This document shows, piece by piece, positions 1 to 12,562 of a DNA stretch of 23,183 nt. The notes under the pieces were generated by a model, which searched no databases, was not told the DNA's origin, and saw only the letters and a program-made list of their open reading frames with translations. The stretch is from Oppiella nova (lineage: Eukaryota > Arthropoda > Arachnida > Sarcoptiformes > Oppiidae). The number at the start of each line of letters is the position of its first letter. Within the stretch, counting starts at the first letter, position 1. The position numbers were made by a program, and so were the translations under genes. The stretch is from the NCBI GenBank assembly GCA_905397405.1, contig CAJPVJ010000556.1, positions 1 to 23,183 of the forward strand, written 5' to 3'.

Positions 1-1329
1 CTTATTTGTCTCGACAGCTTATAAATCCTTATAAATTATAAGTTATAATATTATTGAAAACATTGAAACAATTTATATAAAAAATTTATTGAAATTTATT
101 TTCCAATAGGATTATTACCGCTTTTTTGAATAAACACTTAGATTTTAAAAGTTAGACAATATATTTTATATTAAAGGTTTTTATATTTTATACAAGGTAC
201 GAATAAAATAAATGTTTGTATAAAAAGACGATTTATTTTATAGCCGGATCGTAGGCTTAAAGCAAATATAAATACCTTTTGCTATCAAGTATACAATATT
301 GAGTAAAACACAAATAAATTACAAAATGATATAATTTTTCTAATCTCATGTATATAATGGTAACTAATCGGTCAATACGGGGGTCGGTTGTTGTCGGCAT
401 GAAAAACATTTCCACCACAACTTAATTCAATTATAAAATGTTTTGTATTAAATATTTTTTATATATAAATAAATTATTATAATGCTAAATCATGAATCTA
501 TTTTAGCAATATAATTAAAACACGTTTTGTAAATAATTTATATTACTTTTTATACAATGTTAATTAAAAGATTATGAATATATGTAATATTCACTATAAG
601 CAATGTACTTTTAGACAATGATAGCAAATAATATCATGGTATAGCCTCTGGCTACTAAGCCATTAAGTTATTAAACTCTTTTCTAATGATACGTTTAATC
701 AATAAAATCATCTCAACAACAAAAAAAGGTTTTGTATATCTCTTACATGTCAAACAAATATCATTGAAATCAATCACTAAACTCAATGTTTGAGAAGAAC
801 TTATAGTTTTAGATAAATATATTTCTGACTTAAAAAATACACTCTCTTTTTGATGACTTGAGAAAAGTCGAGAAAATGTCAAAATAATTTACTTATGGCT
901 CATCTAATGGCAGTTTGGAGGGGAATGGGAGACATACTCGTCGACACACCAAATAAGGTATTTGTCACGTAATGTTAGGCAACCACACACGTGTTAAAGT
1001 CTATGGACCTGTACAATATTGTGAACATGGTTAATGTTTTGATTTTATATAGTGAACTATCATAGTTTCATAACAATACTAAACAGAGTTCACCTTAAAT
1101 GCCAATTATTGGGTTCACCAGTATATCACAGACTGTTTTATTGCTATGTTTCTTATCAAAAAAGAGTTTCTCGGCTTAACTCCACTTCTTATCATTTACT
1201 TCAAAATTAAATTTCCAAAAGCTTTTGGGTCTTAAAAACAGTGTTCACATGAATAGGACTTCTATTCAAGACATCCCACACACCGTCGGGTCATCACAAA
1301 TGAATGGATAAATTGTTTAGCGTTTAGCC

Positions 1330-1332
<3 letters not shown>

Positions 1333-1370
<38 letters not shown>
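1333..1370. repeat. (TC)19 microsatellite
   Basis: Pure TC dinucleotide repeat of 38 bases. Confidence 0.98.
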
Positions 1371-1373
<3 letters not shown>

Positions 1374-2153
1374 TATTAAGTGGTGTTTATGGTAAATAAA
1401 AATTGATAGGTGTGTCCCCAAGAGTTGTATCTGTTCTTAATTTTTTTGGTATTATTATTATTAAAAACTTTTTACTCATTTTATTTCCAAAAATCATTTA
1501 TATTAATGTTCATTAAATGTGAAAACTTATTATATGTAATAATATAATATATTAATAAGTATAAATACAATAGAAAATACTATTAGATTTAAATGTGCCA
1601 GTGATAACTTATGGGAATGGGATGGTATATAGTTAGTTAATAGGGCAGGCACTAAGAATATTCCTTTAATGATTTAATTTCTATTAAAATAACCATGATA
1701 ATTAGAAAGTCATTTATGAATAATGAGAGTTAAGAAAAATATTAAAAATATACATTTGTTTTAGCCCTTTAATATTAATATCAAATGGGCACGGTTATAA
1801 ATTATAACTAATATATCAAATTTGTTTTTTAAATGATATATATTTCTATTCATTGATAAATAATAATAATATTATTATATATTACAAATTGAAACTATTT
1901 ATAGATACATATTTTTATTAAATATTTATAAAAAATATTTGTTTATGTGTTTTGTTGATCAACACTAAAAGGTCAATACATTTAATATTCAATGTTTTAT
2001 TTAATTTATATATTCCTACATACAATTTATTTGTTTATTTATATATTTCACAAATATTTACATACATCTAAGCGTTTTGACTAAAAAATATTATGTTTTG
2101 TGGGATATTTTAAGCTCTAATCGGATGTTATGTTTCATATTTGAGAAAACATT

Positions 2154-2154
<1 letters not shown>

Positions 2155-2183
<29 letters not shown>
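2155..2183. repeat. (AG)n microsatellite
   Basis: Pure AG repeat of 29 bases; purine-rich on the plus strand. Confidence 0.98.
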
Positions 2184-2185
<2 letters not shown>

Positions 2186-2655
2186 AAAACGAGAGCTCAT
2201 ATTTCAAACATCTCTCATAAAAAGTATTATGAAATTACTTTCCTTTATATACAGAAGGAAATCCAAACATAAAACACAATTTAAATCAATTATAAAATTC
2301 ATATAAACATAAAAACAAACTTAAAACAAATATTTAATTCTTCATTAATTATATATTACACGAAAATTCCTTTACGGTATGATATTAATTGCATAAAATT
2401 AATCGTTTCTTATAAAAAACATTTCATTATTTATATGGATGTTTCGCTTATTAAATTTAGGAGAATATTCTGTGCGATAATTAATTTAAATTAGATTTTT
2501 TTGTTAAGTATAAATCACATGTGTGTGCCCGTACTGTTTATGTATGTATACAGTTTTATATTGATATAATAATTCATTTGTAGGTGTTTTGTGTGGGAAT
2601 ATTATATTTTAATTCTATGACATATCGATTATTTTCTAATATATACTTTACCTTT

Positions 2656-2658
<3 letters not shown>

Positions 2659-2690
<32 letters not shown>
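2659..2690. repeat. (TC)16 microsatellite
   Basis: Pure TC repeat of 32 bases. Confidence 0.98.
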
Positions 2691-2693
<3 letters not shown>

Positions 2694-3299
2694 AATGTTA
2701 TGATCCATCAGATAGAGTGATTTACTAAGTTATTTAAATATATTAATAAAAATGTGATTATAATTGATAATCTGTCCAAATTAAGACAGGTCTTTACCAC
2801 TGCGAGACCCATACACATCAATAATAAACCAGTAATTTATATCACATAAAAGGCAATCCGAGTTTCGCTTTGTTTTGCTACAATAACCCAATATATTGTG
2901 CGATAATTATTATTTCATTCATAATTTCAATTAATTATTTTGTTTGTGGCTTTTTCATATTTGTGTTAACAATATTTTCTAATTTGAAGTTTAAATTTCA
3001 TAACGCTATACATATTTATCGCACATTTATATTCATTATATGTATTTAAACCAGAAATAAGTGATAAATTATGTTTTGAATTTTACGATTGAATTCTACT
3101 ATTAAATGTAAAAAATAAATGAAAAATTATTGTGAAATATGGAAACCATTTATGAATTAATATTAATATATTGGTACTTATATATTGTATCTAAAAAAGT
3201 ACTCAATTTATATTTCAAAAGTGTTATTTCAATTACAAATATGTGTTAAATATAAATATCAAAATTCATTAATCATTTAGGAATGCATGAAATTCTTGT

Positions 3300-3690
3300 G
3301 TATAATTCCTACCAGCGCTCCGTAAACTACAGGTGCTATACAGTAGCACATCGTCTCTACAGTACAGTTCAAATCAATACTAGCGCTGACTTTCGGTGAG
3401 CGCCGGTTGTATGTATGAATGGATGTATATATCAAACACATATGAAAATCATTTTCAAGTTCACGATCATATCGATTAGCTCATAGGCATAGGGATGTAG
3501 AGGGGGAACGGGATGTCTGTGAGCATGACTGTCAGCCGGAACATTATGGCAACAAACTGTTGATATTATACATGATATTCTGTATAATATTCTGTGCATT
3601 ATGGGGAAGGGCTGTATGTCTACGGCTCCCTTTACCTTAACCTTTACATGACGGTGACATTTAAATGAACCGGGTTCACGTACACGATTA
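3300..3690. other. Less AT-rich island in non-coding sequence
   Basis: CG-containing words cluster here (AGCGC near 3314, 3384 and 3400; also CGCCGG and GGGGGAACGGG), unlike the flanks. A frame on the plus strand is open from 3446 to the stop at 3638-3640 but lacks an upstream ATG. A 6-bp stem with a 5-nt loop lies at 3333-3349. It could hold a regulatory element or exon; neither is shown. Confidence 0.35.
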
Positions 3691-4336
3691 ATAAATAAAT
3701 AATAAATACAATAATAATATTATAAAAATATTTTGCCCTAAAATCAAAATACAAATATTTGTAGCCAACATATTTCATATATGGCACACAAAATAAATAA
3801 GATTTATATGTTTCATAACAAAGTGATCAATAAATTAAAGCGTTCAATATTCATGAATTGAGAGTTTATATTATAATATAATATTATTATATTTTATTTT
3901 ATATAAAACATGTTTATGTAATCCTATTTATTTTATAATGTCACATTTGTCTTGATTTTTATTTTTTCAAAAATCAGTTGATAAACAAATTAATGTATTA
4001 TATAACATTTTAGACATAATATATTTAATATATATTGACATATTATGATTAATCCCTCAAATATTTAATTCACAAAAGTGTGTGCACTTATAAATAAAGG
4101 TTAAGGAATTGTTGATTATTAAATATAAGTTACAAATTGTTAGACATTTTTAATTAGCCAAATAATTATTAAAAATCACTACAGTATAAGTAAAACGAGT
4201 ATTGATTAAATGAATATCATAAACTTATTATAAGGATTTAATAACATGTAAAACACCAAAATCACTACAGTTCATATTAATTACCTACATATTAAGTTCA
4301 AAAACTTAATGTCACTTTAATGTCGATAAGTAGTGT

Positions 4337-4358
4337 GGGGGCGGGTAGGGGGAGAGGG
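4337..4358 (+). other. Canonical G-quadruplex motif
   Basis: Four G-runs (5, 3, 5 and 3 Gs) are separated by loops of only 1, 2 and 3 bases (C, TA, AGA). This fits the G3+N1-7 rule and short loops favour stability. It stands out in an AT-rich background; no gene is visible next to it. Confidence 0.8.
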
Positions 4359-4850
4359 TTAAAAACAATTGACTACACTTATGTTGTAAAAATCAAAGTG
4401 TAAACTAATATACAATAGGAGACGGATCTAAAAAACGGTGTGATTTGTATTTACGGATACACTTCAACCCATTATATAAGGAAAATATTTTATTTGCTTT
4501 TCGAGATTAGTATCCAATTAACAGTACGACTGGTATGTACTCATCAGATAAGGAGGTCGGGGGTGTTTAGCACTACCCTGACTAGTATATACTAGGTTAT
4601 TTTTTGTAAAACACCACCAGGAGCCATATTTTTCTAACCTTACGAATCTGAAACATTCATAAAACTGACATTTTTATGACATTTTTCAAACAAATTGTGA
4701 ATTGTTTTACGAATGCCTTCTCATCACTGAATGTAACAAATATATTGTCTTTTGTCTCGCATTTTGTATATCTCTCGAGAAAAAAGCAATTATTTTGTGA
4801 GAGAATTCGTGTAAAACTACTTCTTTTATATAAGTAAAGAGGAATATAAT

Positions 4851-4871
4851 GAGAGAGAGAGAGAGAGAGAG
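4851..4871. repeat. (GA)n microsatellite
   Basis: Pure GA repeat of 21 bases ending in GAGCTC. Confidence 0.98.
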
Positions 4872-5932
4872 CTCTTATGTAAAGAAGAGTTCATTGAAAC
4901 TAATGTAAAGACCATTACATAACATCCAACACAAGGATTTTCCACATTTTAACTTCATATAAGAGAAATCTACAAAAATTTATTGATTTTTGCAATTTTT
5001 CGCTAACATAATATAGTGGAAAGCCATTTAATATGTAATTAAATTTCCACAATTTTGCAATAATATTGAATTAAAGTTTTATTTAATTTACAAACAGAAA
5101 ACTATTCACGAGTCAATAGCCAGAAATTGTTATTAAAATAAATAAGTAACTAGCTCATTGAACAAAATATAACTACTAGACTGTAATACTAGCAAAAGAG
5201 AGTCTTGATGTTTATAAATTCTAGACATTAAATCATTATTTTTTAGGCAGTATTAGTTAGAAATCAAAATTTTTGTTTTTAAACCTTTAAATTTGAGTTT
5301 TAAAAAATGAGATAAAAATCAATGTCTAGTAGTTGTGGGCGATTATGGATCAGTTCGTCTCACGGCTTGAATACACTTTTTCAGACAAACTTTTACTTTT
5401 CAAAAACCCATTGACTTTCAAATTATAAATGTATGTATTATTAGATTAAACATTGGATTTATGTTTTGAAACCATATTATATTTTTTGTCTAAAAAAGAC
5501 AACACTTTATTTTTAATTAAATATAATAAATTTTAGGCGGTCTCCAAATCAATTAATAATAAAACTTTAAATTGCTTATTTATTTATTTAATTTTTAATT
5601 TTTAAAAGTTTATTTAAGTTTATAAATAATTTTAATCTATTTTATATATATCTGTGTTTTATAATAAAAATGAATTATTAATTTTTCATTGATATAGAAA
5701 CATGTTAATATAACTAATCATTTATTACTATTACAAATCTCTTTCATAAAAATATTTTCTTGACTTTAATGCTAAAGAGATATATTATGTCTTAAGACTT
5801 CAATAGCTTATCATTTTATTTATTGTAATATTATTTCCTTTTCTCATTGAGTAAACGAAATAAATATTTTATATGTAATAATATTTTAAAATAATCTAAA
5901 GGTTAGACGATATATATATATTTCTCCATAAG

Positions 5933-5969
5933 CTCTCTCTCTCTCTCTCTCCCTCCCTCTCTCTCTCTC
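5933..5969. repeat. Interrupted (CT)n microsatellite
   Basis: CT repeat of 37 bases with two CCCT interruptions in the middle. Confidence 0.97.
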
Positions 5970-7889
5970 AAACATATCAAGAACATAGACTTTTGACATT
6001 TTATAGTGAATTCAATTATGAGATTTTAAGCGAAACTCTTTGAATAATTAATTTTATTGGAGCTGACATTGAAAAGGATGTGATATTTAGTATAACACAT
6101 GCATTACATATCCCATACCCATAACTATCCGCCGTTTCCCTAAATATTTAGATTAAATATTAATTAAATAAATAAATTTTTATCTTTTTATTTCTTCATT
6201 TAGATATTATTCTCAATGAATGAATGGTTTATTTGTTTATTACATGTCACACAATATATGCACAAATAAATTAAACCTTAATTATTGATTAAATTTATAT
6301 CATTATTATAATTTATACTCATTTTTATACTCATTACACAAATGAGTGCTTAAATGATATGAAAAACGCTAATTAATGAAGTTATTTGTCAGCAATTTAT
6401 ATGTCTTAACATTCACATACAATATTCAAATATTTAATAATCTATTGTATAGTGTTTTTTATATACAATATCATACAATAAAAACAAATATTGCTTTTAC
6501 AAAACTACTGTTTAGTTTTTAACATATAATTTATGTATTAATTTCGATGCCGAGAGATAACAAACCATTTGCGAAAACAATACAATTATTATTATTGCGT
6601 TTTGATTACACAAAACCACTATTTGTAGTGTTTTTTATTGGTTTTGCTAACAATATATTTCTCATTATATTACATATACTCTCATAACTAATAGAGTAAT
6701 AGAGAGTATAAGAAAATTGATTTCCATTATGACTACACAATACATGTCTGGTTATGATCACTAAACACAACTCTCTCATAGCCATCAAAAAAAGCACTTC
6801 GGGATCAGACAACAGGTGATCAGACAATAAGACAATCGCAATCAAAAAACGCATAACATTTTCATACATGGCTTTCACAGAGAGTGAGAGAAAAAAGTTT
6901 CCAAACTTTTAAGTTATTGTATTGTAAATCATATCGTTGTTATGTAGTAATCAATTTCAAAGTGAATAAGCTAGTTATCCCATTATTGCCGTGGCACATT
7001 CATACTATCTATTATTAATGTTATTATTATTACAATTCAATGGTTTTTGTTGTGATTTGTTTTGAGGATTTTTTTTATACGAAGGTTAGGCTCACACTCG
7101 AGAAATATATGATCTATTGTTTTGGCGATCGCTGGAAATTGTTTTCATGTTATTTATTATAAAATATTTTTTTAAGCTATTAAAATGACCCTTTGGTTTA
7201 AAAACTATTAATTATTTAACAAATCATTTTATTCGTAAATAGAAAGGAATTTTTGGTAAACATAGTTTCAATTCTAGCTAGGTTTAAATATTTTAAAATG
7301 TGTTTTAATATCTAACCAATATTTGAATACAATTAATTCAAACAATCAACTATTGTTACTGGTAATCGTAAGACTTTTAAAATAATGTTATTTCATATTA
7401 GTTTAAAACAAAACTATTTTTCATATAAATTTAATAACATCTTAAATACAAATTTACTCTTATTTTCAATGAGAGAGTGTTAATTGACATTAAATAAAAA
7501 GCAGATACAAAATAATAATAATTGTTTTACAGATTTTTCATAAAAATGAGTTCAATAGCTAATTACAATTAATTGAATGCGAGATTTCATGCAAATTAAT
7601 TGCTAAATAGTAGTGAAAATCGCATAAAACAAAACAAGTGATGTATTGTTTGTATTTCTCCAGTAATAAGAGTAATGATTTATAGGTACCAAGAGATGTA
7701 TCGTATGATAAATATTCACGCAATTCATTACATTCACGACATGTTGTATTAATTGATACTCTTTTTTATGATGTAGTAATCAATTTGTTTTTCGTAATAG
7801 ACATACACACCTGCCTTTTGGACTTTCTATAGAAATGCAATTAATTTATATATGTTTCTTATATACTGTACTCTTTCGGGTGATTAGTT

Positions 7890-7891
<2 letters not shown>

Positions 7892-7926
<35 letters not shown>
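7892..7926. repeat. (CT)n microsatellite at the left edge of duplicated block copy 1
   Basis: CT repeat with a single A interruption at 7921. Its counterpart, 12544-12562, is cut by the gap. Confidence 0.97.
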
Positions 7927-9693
7927 GGATAATAATAATACTGTAATTAGATTTTATTTCATAGAAAATTTCAATTTATTGATTGATTACCAAATAATTA
8001 TTCACTGAATATTAACCTCTAATTACACTCATAACACGAAATAACTATTTATTTAATTAACAGCTTTTATGTTTGTTTTTCACACATATTTCAACTGTAA
8101 AGTGTTGAAAGTAAACAAAATACATGTTGAATATTAAATATTACTTAAAATCCTCGCAACTCTTAATTCAAAGTTTCTAAATGATTGTGAAATCATTTGT
8201 TTAGACTTTTAAAATTAAACTAAATTAATATAATTAATCAATAAAAATATTTTAACTTTTTTCATATGAAATTTAACTATAAATACGATCGTTTCAAGTG
8301 TTTTTCAAACAAATTTCCATGTAATACTAATTAAATAAATAATATTTTTCGCTCATCTCATAACATCTTTTATATTAACAAATAATTTAATTCAAGGAAT
8401 CTTTTGCCTAAAACTAATAATAAACTTAAAAATTTTTATAAAATAAAACAGAGATTGTGAGATTGAAAATATGTTTACCATATCTCAAGATTCACTATAA
8501 TTGCACTTATTATACGTCAATAATAAGTATGAATTTCTATTGAAATGATCACTGATTTTTGTAAGGGATTGACATAATACTGAAAATATCTTAATATAGT
8601 AACTATAATATAATATTGACCTCAATTGGTATGCAATAAAAAATAATAAATACCAATTTCTCTCATTTTAACAATATAGGAATGTTTTAGTAATTAATTC
8701 TTTTAGCAAACATATTTATATTTATATATCTATGTTTAAAATAAATTTTTCCATATCTCGTGCCGTGTCAATTATATTTTACCCGTGTCAGTACAGTGAT
8801 ATTGTTGGCCTAGATTCAATTAGTGAGTCGATAACATTAATTCAATATACAGTAATGTAAGAAATGTGATACTATTTACGAAAATTGTATTGAATTTTCT
8901 TATTCTTTGCCACAGAATGTAAACATAAACTGAATTGATTTGAATGGAAAAAATGCTCTTTGAATATGTTTTCTCGTACAGCATATGACTTATTATTTGT
9001 TAATATAAAAGAAACTTATTTTTCATAAACAAAATGTATCTATTATTAATTAAGGTTTTGTTTCAATAACTTATTTTATTTATTAGTGAAAATGAAAATG
9101 TATCTATTTTCATAATTCATTGTTTGTATTGTTTTTACTATTTCACTGACCACTACTTCCGTAAATTTGTATTTAATTACATTTGATGCTCAATATACAA
9201 AGTATTAATGAGTTTGTGAATACTGTAATAAGTAATGTATATAATAAGTGCATATTTGTTTGAGACATCTACTAATAACTGAATGTTTAATTGTATGAAA
9301 CTAGTTGATGGACAATTTTATTTTGATTATATGTGCATTTCATTTGATAACACTACGCTAATCAGGATATTTTCAATCTTAATTTTAAATAGCTTGTTCA
9401 ATATTTATATTATATTTGTCAGATTCTTAACACTATTTTGTAATAAAATATTAGTTATTGATACAAACTTTGATTAAAATATATTTCACACAATCTGGGA
9501 TAACCGGAAGTGTAATACAATATTGAAAATCAGATATTTATTTCATTTTGAATGCAAGTGGAAAAATACAATTTTAATCACTTTATGTTATTAACTATGA
9601 TTGAAATGAGAGATCACTTTCACATACCATCGACTAAAACAAATGAAACTCACTAATTCATATTTATTATGATTTTATGTATAAAATACATGG

Positions 9694-9716
9694 CTCTCTC
9701 TCTCTCTCTCTCTCTC
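9694..9716. repeat. (CT)n microsatellite in block copy 1
   Basis: Pure CT repeat of 23 bases; the matching tract in copy 2 is 14319-14343. Confidence 0.97.
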
Positions 9717-9878
9717 ATGAATAGCTTAAGGCTTATCATGTATTAAGGAATCAATTGCTGGCAAATAGATTATGAATAACACAAATTGGAGTACAAATAA
9801 AAAATATTTAAATTGGAGTCCAAATTGTGAGACAATTCACGATTTTCTCCCTCAACCCTATGGTTTTGACCCTTAATG

Positions 9879-9900
9879 CTCTCTCTCTCTCTCTCTCTCC
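9879..9900. repeat. (CT)n microsatellite in block copy 1, short form
   Basis: CT repeat of 22 bases; the matching tract in copy 2 (14506-14545) is almost twice as long. Confidence 0.97.
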
Positions 9901-11936
9901 TCATTCTGATTGCTGTTATAATAACTAATATAATGACTTTGAAAATCATAGCAATCATATCTCTCTCTCAAAACCGCTTTTTTGTGAATCGATTGTTTGG
10001 AAAAAACATTTTTCTCTTAACTTTTAATTTTTATTATTTTATAAATATAATACTTATTTCGGACTAACAGTTCACGAACATAATTACGGCACTCATATCC
10101 ACTGGTAATCCCTATAGAGGGTCAACCAGGGGCATGATTCAAATATTTTTCTTGTAACTATCACTCAATTGTTGAATATATGGTATTTATGGGAAACGGT
10201 ATCCTATAATCACATCACTGGTCCTCATGTGTTATACCGGGATAATTTTGTATCAAATTGTACAAAAAGCATAAGACTATCTGACAAATTGGTTAGTAAT
10301 ATATAAGGTATAGAAGTTTATATCAAAATATATTTAACGATTCAATAATAGCTTCAAATTATTGATAATGCTTTTAATACAATGAGTACATAAATACATT
10401 AGAAATTGTGATTGAATTACATGATTAAATAGAGACAAAAATAAAAAGACATTTATAAAATGCTTTTTGATAACATAGATACAATTACACCGGTTATTAT
10501 GGCATTATTATAAAGTAAATACTTGTTAACAGTATGTCCATTAAGAAAATATTGCAAAACATAGTTTAGTTACAAAATATTTACAGAATTTGTTAGTTAT
10601 TATAAAGCCAATAATTAGCCTCATACTAAATACACTTATTACATAACATAACAAATTAAATAGCAGCGGTTAATTTATCCGGAATATATTTGGACATATA
10701 AACAAACACTGGTCATCAATGGCCCATAAATTATATCTAAAATAACGACGATTTGAATAATAGTGTAATGAATTTCAAGGCCTTTGAAATCCAATTTTAG
10801 TACTCATTGTACGCCAAGAATATCACATAAATTAAAATTAGTGGTGAAAAATGATTTGTATAAAATACAAATTGCTGGAAGGCTTTCCACTCTCACACAG
10901 GAATGCGGGGGATATGTATTGTGAGCACAGTTTTGTTATATGAATTAATTTTTTTGTTATATTTATAGTCGTTTGACATAAGTTACACAATATATTGCAA
11001 TTGAAAACTCATTTAGAAAAAAAGCATAATAATATTTGCGCAAAACTACATCATTAAAATTAGATTTTATTTTCAAACAAAAAAAACTTTCCTGATTAAA
11101 CTATTTTATTAATTAAATTTGTAATTACTTTAACTAGTAAAACAAATGTGTCTAATTTGATATCTAAAATTTTTCAAATATACCACAAACCAAAAACATG
11201 TGTTTCTAATACGATATATATAAATGCCATACATATAGTCATATCCTGTTTAAAAAGTTTTTATCGCAACTAGTAATTAAATAATATGCCTTTAAATTAA
11301 CTCTCTATTTAAAAAATGAATTTGTTTTGCAAAAATAAATAATTATCAAACTAAATGCAAATTATATTGAAAATATATGAACTTTTTTCGCGTACATACC
11401 ATATATAGACATTCGTTGAAAAATAAACTTTCTTTCTTTCATATTTATTATATTAATTATTATTGTAATTCACTTCTAATAAACACTTTAAAAGTTGTAT
11501 AAAACAAAACAAAATAAAAACCTTTTGCTTATCGTAAAAAATTTAAAACAAAAAAGTTTTCAATGAGTTGTAAAAGTTTTTTTTCAGTTCAGTACAGATG
11601 TCAATAAAAGTTTGTGATTTCCGATGTCAACACAAATGTCTCAACGAAAAAAAAAGTTTTATAACTTTTCATAAACAAAAAATACTTAAGTTTTCAGTTC
11701 AGGTAAAAGTCTTCAGCATTTTTACTAATTTAATAAAATCACTTAAAAGTGCGAAACAAAACAAATCGCTGTTTAACTCAACTATACATTCAAGTGATGA
11801 TCAAAAGAAAGAGTGAAACAAAAATCTTAAGACATATTAAGCCATGAGTTTAGTCAGAGATTCTCCACACCAGTGAAAGCCAATCCAATTGTATGCCTTG
11901 TATTCATATCTATTGTTTTTTTTGTACACATTTTTT

Positions 11937-12543
11937 NNNNNNNNNNNNNNNNNNNNNNNNNNNNNNNNNNNNNNNNNNNNNNNNNNNNNNNNNNNNNNNN
12001 NNNNNNNNNNNNNNNNNNNNNNNNNNNNNNNNNNNNNNNNNNNNNNNNNNNNNNNNNNNNNNNNNNNNNNNNNNNNNNNNNNNNNNNNNNNNNNNNNNNN
12101 NNNNNNNNNNNNNNNNNNNNNNNNNNNNNNNNNNNNNNNNNNNNNNNNNNNNNNNNNNNNNNNNNNNNNNNNNNNNNNNNNNNNNNNNNNNNNNNNNNNN
12201 NNNNNNNNNNNNNNNNNNNNNNNNNNNNNNNNNNNNNNNNNNNNNNNNNNNNNNNNNNNNNNNNNNNNNNNNNNNNNNNNNNNNNNNNNNNNNNNNNNNN
12301 NNNNNNNNNNNNNNNNNNNNNNNNNNNNNNNNNNNNNNNNNNNNNNNNNNNNNNNNNNNNNNNNNNNNNNNNNNNNNNNNNNNNNNNNNNNNNNNNNNNN
12401 NNNNNNNNNNNNNNNNNNNNNNNNNNNNNNNNNNNNNNNNNNNNNNNNNNNNNNNNNNNNNNNNNNNNNNNNNNNNNNNNNNNNNNNNNNNNNNNNNNNN
12501 NNNNNNNNNNNNNNNNNNNNNNNNNNNNNNNNNNNNNNNNNNN
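11937..12543. other. Assembly gap of 607 Ns
   Basis: An unbroken run of N joins two contigs. The 607 length looks like an estimated gap size rather than a fixed placeholder. Any open frame drawn across it is meaningless. Confidence 0.99.
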
Positions 12544-12562
12544 TCTCTCTCTCTCTCTCTCT
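12544..12562. repeat. (TC)n microsatellite at the gap edge
   Basis: TC repeat beginning at the first base after the N run, so its true length is unknown. Confidence 0.95.

Larger units (their letters stand above)
1..3299. other. AT-rich non-coding stretch
   Basis: Stop codons are dense in all frames and no long open frame is present. It contains three (CT)n/(GA)n microsatellites, listed separately, and one faint exon-like patch at 895-957. Intergenic or intronic; the sequence does not distinguish these. Confidence 0.6.
3691..7891. other. AT-rich non-coding stretch
   Basis: It contains three CT/GA microsatellites and the G-quadruplex motif. A 90-codon minus-strand open frame (6606-6878) matches no family I recognise and is within chance expectation for this much sequence. 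Nothing else stands out. Confidence 0.6.
7892..11936. repeat. 4-kb duplicated block, copy 1 (ends at the assembly gap)
   Basis: This block is repeated in the same orientation at 12544-16584. The offset drifts from 4634 near the left end to 4626-4627 in the middle and 4648 at the right end, so several indels separate the copies. Substitutions run at roughly 1-3% over the stretches aligned by eye, falling to zero over about 11447-11936. The block is AT-rich and non-coding. Short open frames inside it carry amino-acid changes between copies and show no family signature. Copy 1 runs to the first N, which suggests that it ends at a contig edge rather than at a natural repeat boundary. Confidence 0.95.

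Noticed and set aside
3481-3532. Second possible G-quadruplex
   Set aside because: Only three G-runs of three or more are present within loop distance, so it fails the four-run rule.
6606-6878. 90-codon minus-strand open frame
   Set aside because: It has no domain I recognise and no supporting composition, and an open frame this long is expected about once or twice by chance in 23 kb of six-frame sequence.
9283-9477. 64-codon open frame present in both block copies (also 13909-14103)
   Set aside because: Two of the three base differences I counted change the protein, so there is no sign of selection, and the Ile/Phe-rich content is typical of AT-rich non-coding DNA.
11598-11816. 72-codon plus-strand open frame, identical at 16246-16464
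   Set aside because: The identity reflects the identical end of the duplication, not independent conservation. Lys-rich low-complexity content follows from the AT-rich DNA.
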